Assembly (NCBI GenBank): GCA_045614565.1
Contig: JAZLDG010000051.1
Coordinates: forward strand, 1-44,118
DNA from: Scatosoma sp045614565
Lineage (GTDB): Bacteria > Bacillota > Clostridia > Christensenellales > Borkfalkiaceae
DNA length: 44,118 nt
Reading direction: 5' to 3'
Shown: positions 1 to 7,439 of the stretch, piece after piece
Position numbering within the stretch: position 1 is the first letter of the stretch
Layout: every line of letters begins with the position of its first letter
Notes under the pieces: model-generated
Databases searched by the model: none
What the model saw: only the letters and a program-made list of their open reading frames with translations
Told to the model about the DNA's origin: nothing
Position numbers and translations under genes: made by a program

Positions 1-6
1 GGTTTG

Positions 7-19
7 CGCTCGGTCGGTA
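7..19 (+). repeat. Partial copy of a dispersed palindromic repeat
   Basis: The 13-mer CGCTCGGTCGGTA lies just past the 3' end of the ferredoxin gene and is cut off by the window edge. The same 13-mer occurs twice more at 39665-39677 and 39698-39710, inside a longer inverted-repeat region. The repeat sits outside genes each time, which fits a REP-like intergenic element. Only this fragment is visible here. Confidence 0.5.
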
Positions 20-26
20 ACTTTGT

Positions 27-197
27 TTAGTTTTCTTTGATTGCGCCGACGGGGCATCCGTCTTCGCACGCGCCGCAGTCAACGCATTCGTCGTTGATTA
101 CGTAGATACCGTTGTTGCCCAAGGAAATCGCGCCGACGGGACAAGTATCCGCGCACGCGCCGCAAGCAACGCATTCATCCGTGATAACGTGTGCCAT
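27..197 (-). CDS. 2[4Fe-4S] ferredoxin
   Basis: This 56-residue protein is a low-potential electron carrier of the clostridial type and acts in the cytoplasm. It has two near-identical cluster motifs, CVACGACADTCPVGAI (residues 9-24) and CVDCGACEDGCPVGAI (38-53), each CxxCxxCxxxCP. The last Cys of each motif completes the cluster of the other half, as is known for this family. The ATG follows a GGAGG at 201-205 with good spacing. It has its own promoter at 226-254 and ends just inside the window. It lies downstream of, but is separately promoted from, the cysteine desulfurase that could supply sulfur for its clusters. The electron donor and acceptor cannot be told from sequence. Confidence 0.95.
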   Translation of the reverse strand: MAHVITDECVACGACADTCPVGAISLGNNGIYVINDECVDCGACEDGCPVGAIKEN

Positions 198-225
198 ATT
201 TATTACCTCCGATGATTTTTTCTTT

Positions 226-254
226 ATTATATCATATTTTTATAAATTAGTAAA
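226..254 (-). promoter_or_regulatory. Promoter of the ferredoxin gene
   Basis: On the minus strand a TTTACT -35 box (249-254) is followed after exactly 17 bases by TATAAT (226-231). Transcription would start near 219, giving a leader of about 22 bases that contains the GGAGG ribosome binding site. Confidence 0.75.
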
Positions 255-308
255 CAAATTCAAGGCACTCTTTGCTTGCTTTTCGCAAAAAATTTTTACC
301 AAATCGGA

Positions 309-1445
309 TTATCCCCGTAAACGGTTTACCGTTTCTATTAAAATACGCGCCGCGCGGACGATTTCTTCTTGCGTATTATCCTTGCCAAAGCTGATACGGA
401 CACATTCTTTGGCTTCGCTTTCCGTTAAGCCCATCGCCGTTAAAACGTGGCTGGGTTTGACCGACGCGCTCGCGCAAGCAGAACCTGCCGCCATATGCAC
501 GCCTTTCAAATCCGCTCCGTACAAAAGCGCGGTGTTTTCCACGCCCGCAAAACGTAAATTCAGCACGGACGGCAAAGCGTTTTCGCCGTTGCGCGTTACG
601 CCGTCTATCGCGGACAGCTCTTTCAAAAACAAGTCGGACAAAAAGGCAAGCTTTTTCGCGTTTTCTTCTCGTTCTTGACAAGCCTTTTCATACGCCGCCG
701 CAAGCCCTACGATCGCGGGAACGTTGAGCGTTCCGCCGCGCAAGCCGCGTTCTTGCTCGCCGCCGCCGATCAGTTTTTCCACGCGTACGCCGTTTTTGAT
801 ATACAGCGCGCCCGCGCCTTTCGGCCCGTAAAATTTATGCGCCGAAAAACTGCACATATCCACGCCCGTCTTTTTTACGTCGATTTGCTTGTACGGCGCG
901 TATTGTACCGCGTCCGTAAAAAACAACGCGCCGTGCTCGTGCGCGATTTTGCAAATTTCTTCAATGGGCTGTAAAACGCCCGTTTCGTTATTCGCGCTCA
1001 TTACGCAAACCAACGCCGTTTTATCGTCAATCGCTTCGCGAACGGTTTTTAGCTCGACTTCGCCGTTTGCGTTTACGGGAAGATAAACGATACAAAAGCC
1101 TTCTTCTTGCAAGGTTTGCGCCGCAAACAACGCGGCGTGATGTTCGATAGAAGAAATCAGGACGCGATTTTTCCCGTCCTTGCGTTTGGCGCGTGCACCA
1201 CCGAGAATCGCCCAGTTGTCCGCTTCCGTTCCCCCGCAAGTGAAATAAATTTCGTTGGGGGAAGCATTGATGAGCTGTGCCACCTTGTCGCGCGCGCAAT
1301 CGACCGCGCTCATCGCCTTACGACCTACGGCATGCGGAGAATCGGCGTTGCCGAAATACGCCGTCAAATACGGCGTCATTTTTTCCAAAACTTCTCTATC
1401 CAGCGGCGTCGTCGCCGCGTGGTCTAAATAAATGCTCGTTTCCAT
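309..1445 (-). CDS. Cysteine desulfurase (NifS/IscS family)
   Basis: This PLP enzyme of 378 residues removes sulfur from L-cysteine for Fe-S clusters or tRNA thiolation. The N-terminal YLDHAATTP motif, the GGTEADN phosphate-binding segment, the PLP lysine in SAHKFYGPKGAG (about residue 203) and the catalytic cysteine loop GSACAS (about 320) are all present. The length is normal for class I enzymes. The start is fixed because the conserved YLDHAATTP begins at residue 6. No Shine-Dalgarno sequence precedes the ATG, and a perfect promoter ends six bases before it, so the mRNA is probably leaderless. No iscU or mnmA gene lies next to it in the window, so the sulfur acceptor is unknown; the neighbour downstream is a ferredoxin. 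Confidence 0.95.
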   Translation of the reverse strand: METSIYLDHAATTPLDREVLEKMTPYLTAYFGNADSPHAVGRKAMSAVDCARDKVAQLINASPNEIYFTCGGTEADNWAILGGARAKRKDGKNRVLISSIEHHAALFAAQTLQEEGFCIVYLPVNANGEVELKTVREAIDDKTALVCVMSANNETGVLQPIEEICKIAHEHGALFFTDAVQYAPYKQIDVKKTGVDMCSFSAHKFYGPKGAGALYIKNGVRVEKLIGGGEQERGLRGGTLNVPAIVGLAAAYEKACQEREENAKKLAFLSDLFLKELSAIDGVTRNGENALPSVLNLRFAGVENTALLYGADLKGVHMAAGSACASASVKPSHVLTAMGLTESEAKECVRISFGKDNTQEEIVRAARILIETVNRLRG

Positions 1446-1451
1446 ATCGTC

Positions 1452-1480
1452 ATTATACGCTTTTTATATAGGATTGTCAA
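1452..1480 (-). promoter_or_regulatory. Consensus promoter giving a probable leaderless mRNA
   Basis: On the minus strand TTGACA (1475-1480), 17 bases, then TATAAT (1452-1457): a perfect housekeeping promoter. The desulfurase ATG starts at 1445, only six bases after the -10 box, so the expected transcription start falls on or beside the A of the ATG. Confidence 0.8.
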
Positions 1481-1494
1481 TAAAAAGCCGTGGC

Positions 1495-1701
1495 TTATTC
1501 GTATAAAGACAAAAGCTCGTCCAAGGTTATCCCGTAAAATTTCGCAATCGTGATACACGCCAATACGTTGGGCGTGACTTCGTTCGTTTCCCAACGCGAA
1601 AGGTTTTGCCGAGAAATCCCCGTAGCCTTTGCTAACTGCGTCAAATTAAAATCCCTACTTTCTCTATGTTCTTTTAACGATTTGCCGATGTTTACTTTCA
1701 T
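1495..1701 (-). CDS. XRE-family HTH regulator
   Basis: This 68-residue protein is essentially one Cro/C1-type helix-turn-helix domain (LTQLAKATGISRQNLSRWE at about residues 20-38) followed by the FYGITLDELL segment typical of the family. It has no sensor domain. The ATG follows AAGGAG at a good distance, and a TATAAT (1721-1726) lies upstream. It is divergent from the small gene at 1813. Three matching inverted repeats sit between the two genes, one of them just upstream of this gene's -10 box, so autorepression together with control of the neighbour is likely. The signal it responds to is not visible. Confidence 0.9.
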   Translation of the reverse strand: MKVNIGKSLKEHRESRDFNLTQLAKATGISRQNLSRWETNEVTPNVLACITIAKFYGITLDELLSLYE

Positions 1702-1726
1702 TTTATACTCCTTTTATAAAATTATA

Positions 1727-1796
1727 GCACAAATTTGTGACAAATACTTGACACGCACAAAATTGTGCGCTATAATATAAAAGCACAGATTTGTGC
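1727..1796. promoter_or_regulatory. Three-site operator array with divergent promoters
   Basis: Three 14-bp dyads of the form GCACA-N4-TGTGC lie at 1727-1740 (last base differs), 1755-1768 and 1783-1796. Their centres (1733.5, 1761.5, 1789.5) are exactly 28 bp apart. The middle site fills the 17-bp spacer of a perfect plus-strand promoter, TTGACA (1748-1753) and TATAAT (1771-1776). The third lies over the start-site region, and the first is just upstream of the minus-strand TATAAT at 1721-1726. Binding by the adjacent XRE protein is inferred. Confidence 0.8.
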
Positions 1797-1812
1797 GCGA
1801 AAGGAGTTTGGG

Positions 1813-2076
1813 ATGAAAGATATTATTACAAAATTTTATTACGGGGATTTACAGGAAAGCGAATTCCAGAACAAAACGAACAAGAAAACGGAAGAAGCGG
1901 AACGACAAGCCGCGGAAATGTTATTTGCCACTTTTAACGAAGAACAAAAAAGGTTATTCGATGTCTTTTACGAAGCCCTGATGGGTAATCTTTCCGACGA
2001 TAAGGCGCATACCTATAAACGCGGTATGCAAATGGGATTTTGGTTGGGGCTTGAACTGTATAATTTTGAAATTTGA
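1813..2076 (+). CDS. Small protein, possibly DUF6809-like
   Basis: This 87-residue acidic, helix-rich soluble protein begins MKDIITKFYYGDL and ends with a GFWLGLELYNFEI segment. The overall pattern (ITKFYYGDLQ near the N-terminus, a central KKTEEAERQAAE stretch, a C-terminal helix with GxxLG) reminds me of the DUF6809 family of Bacillota, whose function is unknown; this is recall, not a search. The start at 1813 is chosen because AAGGAG lies six bases upstream; a longer reading frame from 1765 would begin upstream of the -10 box. The promoter spacer holds an operator, so the gene is probably repressed by the divergent XRE protein. Confidence 0.75.
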   Translation: MKDIITKFYYGDLQESEFQNKTNKKTEEAERQAAEMLFATFNEEQKRLFDVFYEALMGNLSDDKAHTYKRGMQMGFWLGLELYNFEI

Positions 2077-2160
2077 CGTATTTTTATACGAAATGGAAGG
2101 TGATAAAAGTAATTTTTTGAAAAATTTTCCTTTTTTCGCCAACTTTTTTTCAAAAACCCC

Positions 2161-2189
2161 TTGAAATTTCAGAAAAGATATATTATAAT
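2161..2189 (+). promoter_or_regulatory. Promoter of the EF-G-like gene
   Basis: TTGAAA (2161-2166), 17 bases, TATAAT (2184-2189). The leader of about 70 bases ends with AGGGGG at 2251-2256, ten bases before the ATG. The preceding stretch 2077-2160 is AT-rich and shows nothing else I can support. Confidence 0.75.
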
Positions 2190-2265
2190 AGTACAAACTT
2201 TTTGGGGAAAACGTATTTTTTCCAAGGGGTAATAAAAAATTTAATCACGAAGGGGGATTATTTGT

Positions 2266-4323
2266 ATGAAGTTTCAAGGAGAACGTATCCGCAACATTGC
2301 GGTAGTAGGTCACAGCGGCGAAGGTAAAACCACGCTTTGCGAAGCGATGCTGTTTAACGGCGGCGCGATTGACCGTCAGGGTAAGGTTTTAGACGGCACG
2401 ACCGTTTCCGACTTCGACGATCTCGAAAAAGCCAAAAAGATGTCCATTTACACGTCCTGTTCCTATCTCGTATGGAAAGACGTAAAAATCAATTTGTTGG
2501 ACTTGCCGGGATATTACGATTTTGAAGGCGAACGCAACGAAGGCTTGCGTGCGGCAGGCGGTGCGTTGCTCGTTATCGGCGCAAACGGCGTTTTGCCTAT
2601 CGGCGCGCAATCGATCGTTGATTATTGCTTGAAACTGGGGAAACCCCTTATCATCTTTATCAACGGTATGGATAAAGAAAACGCCGATTATCTCGGTACG
2701 GTGCAGGCTTTGCGCGCAAAGTACGCAGGTAAACTCGCGCCTATCCAAATTCCTATTATGGAAAACGGGAAAATGCAAGGCTGTATTAACGCTTTGCAGG
2801 AACGCGCGTACCTTTTCAAGGAAAACGGGCCGCAGGAAATTCCTATTCCCGAAAATATGAAAGCCCAAGTGGAAGAGATGAAAGCGAGCTTGATGGAAAC
2901 GGCGGCGGAAAACGACGAATTCTTGCTCGACAAATATTTTGAATCGGGCGAACTTACCCGCGAAGAAACGATCCACGGTATCCGCCTTGGTATTGCTTCC
3001 GTAAACACCATTCCCGTTATGGCGGGGTCTGCGCTTCAAAACCGCGGCGTCATCAACCTTTTGAACGAAATCGTAACCTATATGCCCCAAGCGCGCGAAC
3101 GCTTGAACACGATGGCGGAAGATTTGCAAAACGACCGCGTGATTTCCTTGCGTACGGACGAGAACGCGCCCTTTGCAGCGCAGGTATTCAAGACCGTAAT
3201 CGACCCGTTCTCGGGCAAGCTTTCCTATATCAAGAGTTTCCGCGGCGTATTAAAGAGCGGCTCGACCGTTTGGAACGCGAACACCGAATGTGAAGAAAGA
3301 ATCGGGCAAGTCTACTTACTTCGCGGCAAGAAAATGGAACCCGTGGACGAACTTTGCGCAGGCGATATCGGCGCGGTCAACAAGCTTGGAAATACGAATA
3401 CGGGCGACACGCTTTGCGATATGAACGCAAAGGTACGTTTCACCCCTATCTATTTCCCGAAGCCTACGCTGTTTATGTCCGTTACTTCCGAAAAGAAGGG
3501 CGAAGAAGACAAGGTATTTGCGGGACTTGCAAAATTGCGTGAAGAAGATTACACCTTCTCCGTAGATAAAAATATCCAAACAGGCGAGCTTTTGCTCGGC
3601 GGGCAGGGCGATATTCAGCTTGAAACGCTCGTCAAAAAGGTCAAAGCGCGTTATGGCGTGGACGTAAAGCTTTCTACGCCCAAGGTGGCTTACCGCGAAA
3701 CGATCCGCGGCAACGCCGAAGCGGAAGGCAAGCACAAAAAACAATCGGGCGGTCACGGTCAATACGGACACGTTAAAATCCGTTTCTCGCCTTGCGAAGA
3801 AGATTTCTTGTTCGATGAAGAAGTCGTGGGCGGCGCCGTTCCTAAAAACTACTTCCCCGCAGTCGAAAAGGGCTTGCGCGAATGTATGAGCGAAGGGCCT
3901 TTGGCGGGTTATCCCGTCGTCGGCGTGAAAGCCGTGCTTTACGACGGAAGTTACCACGACGTAGACTCCAACGAACTTTCCTTTAAGATGGCGGCTTCGA
4001 TCGCGTACAAGGAAGGCTTGAAGAACGCGAAACCCGTTTTGTTAGAGCCCATCCACCGCTTGAAGATTTCCGTACCGAGCGATTATCTCGGCGACGTTAT
4101 GGGCGATATTAACAAACGCCGCGGACGGATTATGGGTACGGACGCCGAAGGGGATACGTCCATTATCACGGCGGAAATTCCGCTTGCGGAAATTATGGAA
4201 TACACGATGGAACTTCGTTCGCTTACGCGCGGCAGCGGTAAATTCGTTTCCGATTTCCTTGCGTACGAAGAAGTGCCCTTCGCGCTCGTGGATAAAATCG
4301 TAGCGGACGCGCGGAAAGAATAA
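2266..4323 (+). CDS. EF-G-like translational GTPase (EF-G paralogue)
   Basis: This 685-residue protein has the domain order of elongation factor G: GTP-binding domain with P-loop GHSGEGKT (15-22), DLPG (about 79) and NGMDKE (about 132), then the beta-barrel and the ribosome-facing C-terminal domains (KQSGGHGQYGHV, PSDYLGDVMGDINKRRG). It is not the main EF-G. The switch I segment reads KAKKMSIYTS where EF-G has the RGIT type, the G3 motif is DLPG instead of DTPG and G4 is NGMD instead of NKMD. These changes are typical of the EF-G-like side family whose role is unclear. It has its own promoter and RBS, and no str-operon genes adjoin it. A stem-loop follows the stop. Confidence 0.9.
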   Translation: MKFQGERIRNIAVVGHSGEGKTTLCEAMLFNGGAIDRQGKVLDGTTVSDFDDLEKAKKMSIYTSCSYLVWKDVKINLLDLPGYYDFEGERNEGLRAAGGALLVIGANGVLPIGAQSIVDYCLKLGKPLIIFINGMDKENADYLGTVQALRAKYAGKLAPIQIPIMENGKMQGCINALQERAYLFKENGPQEIPIPENMKAQVEEMKASLMETAAENDEFLLDKYFESGELTREETIHGIRLGIASVNTIPVMAGSALQNRGVINLLNEIVTYMPQARERLNTMAEDLQNDRVISLRTDENAPFAAQVFKTVIDPFSGKLSYIKSFRGVLKSGSTVWNANTECEERIGQVYLLRGKKMEPVDELCAGDIGAVNKLGNTNTGDTLCDMNAKVRFTPIYFPKPTLFMSVTSEKKGEEDKVFAGLAKLREEDYTFSVDKNIQTGELLLGGQGDIQLETLVKKVKARYGVDVKLSTPKVAYRETIRGNAEAEGKHKKQSGGHGQYGHVKIRFSPCEEDFLFDEEVVGGAVPKNYFPAVEKGLRECMSEGPLAGYPVVGVKAVLYDGSYHDVDSNELSFKMAASIAYKEGLKNAKPVLLEPIHRLKISVPSDYLGDVMGDINKRRGRIMGTDAEGDTSIITAEIPLAEIMEYTMELRSLTRGSGKFVSDFLAYEEVPFALVDKIVADARKE

Positions 4324-4340
4324 CTTTTCGCGGGAAAGTA

Positions 4341-4377
4341 GAAAAGCTTTCGGAAATCCCCCTTCCGAAAGCTTTTC
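4341..4377. terminator. Perfect 15-bp stem-loop after the EF-G-like gene
   Basis: The arms 4341-4355 and 4363-4377 are perfectly complementary with a seven-base loop. A run of four T lies at the end of the 3' arm instead of beyond it, so as a terminator it is weaker than the others in the window. It may only partly separate the EF-G-like gene from the PAP2 gene 20 bases downstream. Confidence 0.6.
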
Positions 4378-4396
4378 AAAACGTTTATAGGTCGTT

Positions 4397-4903
4397 ATGA
4401 ATTATAAAACTCTCTATGAAAAAAACGCGGCGTTTTTTAACGCCCGACCCAACGCAAAACGCGTTTTGCTCGTCTTAAATATCGCCTTGACGGCGGTGTT
4501 TTTCCTTGCCTATACCGCGCTCGTTTTATGGTCTTGGATTGCAAAATTCGACGTTTGGGCTTGCGTGAAAATTCTCGGTATTCCCGCCCTGTGCTTGGTG
4601 CTCGTGATGATGCTGCGGCTTATGATCGATCGCCCGCGGCCGTACAGCGCGGCAGGCGCGAATATAGAGCCGTTGCTCCGTAAAAAGAGCAAGGATAAGG
4701 AAAGCTTCCCCAGCCGTCACCTTGCCTGCGCGTTCGTGATTGCCGCCGTTTTCGCTCCCTATCTGCTTTGGGCGAGTTTCTTACTCGCGGGGTTGGGGCT
4801 TATGCTTGGGTATGTCCGTTTTGCGCTCGGCTTGCATTATCCCACCGATCTTCTCGGCGGTGCGGCACTCGGTTTGCTTTGCGGTTTATTATGGCTTATA
4901 TGA
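4397..4903 (+). CDS. PAP2-family membrane phosphatase
   Basis: This 168-residue membrane protein has four or five hydrophobic segments and the three PAP2 phosphatase signatures: RLMIDRPRP (Arg at the position usually held by Lys), SFPSRH and GYVRFALGLHYPTD. His in PSRH and His in GLHYPTD are the expected catalytic pair. The family removes phosphate from lipid phosphates such as undecaprenyl diphosphate or phosphatidic acid at the outer face of the membrane; the exact substrate cannot be read from sequence. The ribosome binding site is weak (ATAGG), and no separate promoter is obvious, so it may depend on read-through from the EF-G-like gene. It ends against the convergent ksgA operon. Confidence 0.88.
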   Translation: MNYKTLYEKNAAFFNARPNAKRVLLVLNIALTAVFFLAYTALVLWSWIAKFDVWACVKILGIPALCLVLVMMLRLMIDRPRPYSAAGANIEPLLRKKSKDKESFPSRHLACAFVIAAVFAPYLLWASFLLAGLGLMLGYVRFALGLHYPTDLLGGAALGLLCGLLWLI

Positions 4904-4929
4904 AAAAAGCGGCTTTGTAGCCGCTTTTT
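4904..4929. terminator. Bidirectional terminator between PAP2 and ksgA
   Basis: An 11-bp stem (4904-4914 with 4919-4929) has a TTGT loop, with A-tracts and T-tracts at the two ends so that it can work on both strands. It overlaps the ksgA stop codon. A nearly identical stem occurs at 16489-16515. Confidence 0.85.
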
Positions 4930-5767
4930 ATGATAATATTCCGTTTTCTACGAGCGTATCGGCAAGCCTTGCGAGCCGTTGAGGGGAAAGCGTTTCGCCC
5001 CTTGCTTTTTCTTCTACACCCGCTTCGGCGAGTATTTTTTTTGCGCTTTCGCGGGAAAGATTGAAGAAATTGACCAAGTTGTTTTCCAAGGTCTTGCGCC
5101 GATTCAAAAAGGCGCATTTTACCGCTTGGCGGTAGGCTTTTTCGCTTTTCACCGCAACCCTGCCCCGCTCGAACGTGATTTTTACGACCGCGGAGTCGAC
5201 GTTGGGTTTGGGATAAAAAAGATTACGCGAAACGCGTTTTACGATTTTTGCCGCGCCTTTTAAGGCGATTGCCGCCGTGATAGAGCCGTACTCCGCCGTG
5301 CCTTCTTTTGCGCAAAAACGCTCGGCGACTTCTTCCTGTACCATAATGGACAAGCCCTGCACTCTCTCGCTTTCTTCCAAGAGCTTGGTAACGAGCGGCG
5401 TAGTGATATAATAGGGCAAATTCGCAACCACCGTGTACTCCCCGATTTCTTCTTCAAAGGCTTTCAAATCCATTTTATTGAAATCACGGAAAATGACTTC
5501 CACGTTTTCAAGCCCTGCAAGCGTTTCCGCTAATACGGGCTGCAACGAGCGGTCGATGTCGAACGCGTACACTTTCTTGGCTTGTTCGGCGATGGCACGA
5601 GTGAGCGTACCCGCTCCGCAACCGATCTCTACCACCGTCGTATCCTTATCGATACCCGAAGCGGTGACGATAGACGAAAGCAGGTTGGTATCCGAAATGA
5701 AATTCTGCCCGAATTGTTTTTTGAACTCAAAGCCGTGCTTTTGAAGCACGGAACGCAAATCTTGCAT
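4928..5767 (-). CDS. ksgA: 16S rRNA (adenine1518/1519-N6) dimethyltransferase
   Basis: KsgA dimethylates two adjacent adenines in the 3'-terminal helix 45 of 16S rRNA late in small-subunit assembly. The 279-residue protein has the FGQNF(I/L) N-terminus, SAM-binding VVEIGCGAGTLT (about 45-56), the acidic FDID residue, and the catalytic NLPYYITTP motif (about 115-123). The C-terminal domain includes FYPKPNVDSAVV and AFLNRRKTL. All of these are family hallmarks. The start follows AAGGAG. It is the last gene of the metG-tatD-radical SAM-ksgA operon, eight bases after the radical SAM gene. In many Bacillota rnmV (ribonuclease M5) sits before ksgA; here it is absent. Loss of KsgA is classically linked to kasugamycin resistance. 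Confidence 0.97.
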   Translation of the reverse strand: MQDLRSVLQKHGFEFKKQFGQNFISDTNLLSSIVTASGIDKDTTVVEIGCGAGTLTRAIAEQAKKVYAFDIDRSLQPVLAETLAGLENVEVIFRDFNKMDLKAFEEEIGEYTVVANLPYYITTPLVTKLLEESERVQGLSIMVQEEVAERFCAKEGTAEYGSITAAIALKGAAKIVKRVSRNLFYPKPNVDSAVVKITFERGRVAVKSEKAYRQAVKCAFLNRRKTLENNLVNFFNLSRESAKKILAEAGVEEKARGETLSPQRLARLADTLVENGILS

Positions 5768-5775
5768 AACGCTCC

Positions 5776-6648
5776 TTAACTATCAGTAATATAATCTCGA
5801 ATATACAGCGGCACGTTGACGCTTTGGGCAAGGCGTTTGCACGCTTCGACTTCTTCTTCCCCGATGCAATCGACGATGGAAAAACGGCAAGCAACGCCGT
5901 TTCTACGGCAAAGCTTTGCAAACTCGATCATCGTTTCAAAACCGCTTTCGCCAAACTGCGAACGGCAAATTTTTTGGTACTTTTCCGCGCAAGAAGCGTT
6001 GAGCGAAATGTTCACAAAATCGATTTTGCCTTTGAGTTCGGGTACGATATCCCGTTTATTGACGAGATTGCCCTGACCGTTGGTGTTCAAACGGGTTTTC
6101 AATCCCTTTTCATGGAAATAATCGCACAGCGCGAGCATTTCCGCTACCTTATAGGTCGGCTCGCCAAAGCCGCAAAAGACGGCTTCCTTAAAGCGCGTAA
6201 GATCGCCGAAACCGTTTGCCGCCGCGATCACTTTTTCCACGGTGGGATCACCGTTTTTCAGCCATAAATAGTTGCCGTAATAGCTCGTACGTTCGTTACG
6301 CACGCAAAAATCGCAGGCGTTGGAGCATTTGTTCGTCAAATTCACGTACAAATTCCCGTCCAAGGTATACAAATACGTATCCTTACGGTTTTCTTCCTTT
6401 TGCGGTTTTTGATTGTTATTGCCGTTTTGCTTTTTGGGCTTGTTCGCGTTTTGCTTTTGGGGATTTTGAACGGGCGGTTGCGGCTTTTGCGCGTTTTGGG
6501 GTTGTTGCGCCGTTTGCTGTTTTTGCTGTTGTTGGGCGTTTTGATTATTCCCGCCGCCTTTGCCGCGTTTACGGCGTCTGCGACGCCCCCCGCCGTTGTT
6601 TGCGTTTTGGTTGCCGTTTTGCGGCGTTACGTTTTTGATTTCTTCCAT
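5776..6648 (-). CDS. TatD-linked radical SAM protein with disordered basic N-terminus
   Basis: This 290-residue protein has two parts. Residues 1-90 are low complexity, rich in Asn, Gln, Lys and Pro, with an RRRRRKRGKGGG patch at about 22-33. From about residue 95 comes a compact radical SAM core with the cluster motif CSNACDFC, then GFGEPTY and the NTNGQGN and NISLNA strand motifs. It matches what is known of the radical SAM family found beside tatD; no substrate is established. The gene lies four bases after tatD and eight before ksgA. The basic tail suggests contact with RNA or ribosomes, which is inference. The tail is in frame and part of the only good start (ATG 6648), so it is not an annotation artefact. 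Confidence 0.85.
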   Translation of the reverse strand: MEEIKNVTPQNGNQNANNGGGRRRRRKRGKGGGNNQNAQQQQKQQTAQQPQNAQKPQPPVQNPQKQNANKPKKQNGNNNQKPQKEENRKDTYLYTLDGNLYVNLTNKCSNACDFCVRNERTSYYGNYLWLKNGDPTVEKVIAAANGFGDLTRFKEAVFCGFGEPTYKVAEMLALCDYFHEKGLKTRLNTNGQGNLVNKRDIVPELKGKIDFVNISLNASCAEKYQKICRSQFGESGFETMIEFAKLCRRNGVACRFSIVDCIGEEEVEACKRLAQSVNVPLYIRDYITDS

Positions 6649-6652
6649 AATT

Positions 6653-7438
6653 TTATACCATCTTAAAAAAGAGTTTTTCCGTGTTCGTTTGGATTTGTTT
6701 TTGCATTTCTTCCATCGTCACGCCCCGAAGCTCGGCAAGCCGTTCCACGACGAAGCGAACGTTTTTCGGTTCGTTGGGAAACGTGCCGCGAAAGGGCGCG
6801 GGCGTGAGATACGGGCAGTCCGTTTCCGATAAAATGCGGTGGGCAGGTATGCGTTGAACGCTATCCCAGACCTTTTTGGCGTTTTTGAAAGTACACGGTC
6901 CGCCAAAGGAAAAACAAAGCCCAAGCTTTTCAAAAGCTTCCGTCATTTCAGGGGAATAGGAATAGCAGTGCATAAGTCCCCCGCGTTTTAGAAGGGAAGC
7001 GTTGTTTTGTAAAATTTCCAAGGTTTCCTGCGCGGCGTCGCGGCTGTGTAAGACGACGGGCAAACCCGCTTTGTCCGCAAGCGCAAGCTGACTTTCAAAG
7101 AGCGTTCGTTGTATTTCCTTGGGGGGATTGTCGTCGAAATGGTAATCCAAGCCGATTTCGCCGAGCGCAACGCATTTTTTATGTGCGCAAAGGCGTTCGA
7201 TTTCCGCTAAATCGCCGTCGTTATACTTGAAAAGCTCGCTGGGGTGAAAGCCCGCGCAAAAATATACGTTTTCAAACCGTTCGGAAAGCAGCGCAGCTCG
7301 TTTCGACGAAGCAAGATCGAAGCCCGAACACACGATCCGCAAAACGCCGTTTTCTTCGGCGCGACTGATAACCGCTTCTACGCCGCCGATTTGATCAAAT
7401 TCGTCGCCCGTAAGGTGACAATGCGCGTCAATATACAT
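6653..7438 (-). CDS. tatD: TatD-family metal-dependent hydrolase (deoxyribonuclease)
   Basis: This TIM-barrel hydrolase of 261 residues has the metal ligands expected of TatD: DAHCHL (HxH, residues 4-9), GEIGLDYHF (Glu), VLHSRDA (His), MHCYS (His) and SETDCPYLTP (Asp). Members are Mg-dependent 3'-5' nucleases. The frame is open further upstream to 7519, but that would overlap the end of metG by about 80 bases. MYIDAHCHL at 7438 is the family's normal N-terminus and starts one base after the metG stop, which suggests translational coupling. The gene is the second in a four-gene operon with metG, a radical SAM gene and ksgA, a common neighbourhood in Bacillota. Confidence 0.93.
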   Translation of the reverse strand: MYIDAHCHLTGDEFDQIGGVEAVISRAEENGVLRIVCSGFDLASSKRAALLSERFENVYFCAGFHPSELFKYNDGDLAEIERLCAHKKCVALGEIGLDYHFDDNPPKEIQRTLFESQLALADKAGLPVVLHSRDAAQETLEILQNNASLLKRGGLMHCYSYSPEMTEAFEKLGLCFSFGGPCTFKNAKKVWDSVQRIPAHRILSETDCPYLTPAPFRGTFPNEPKNVRFVVERLAELRGVTMEEMQKQIQTNTEKLFFKMV

Positions 7439-7439
7439 A

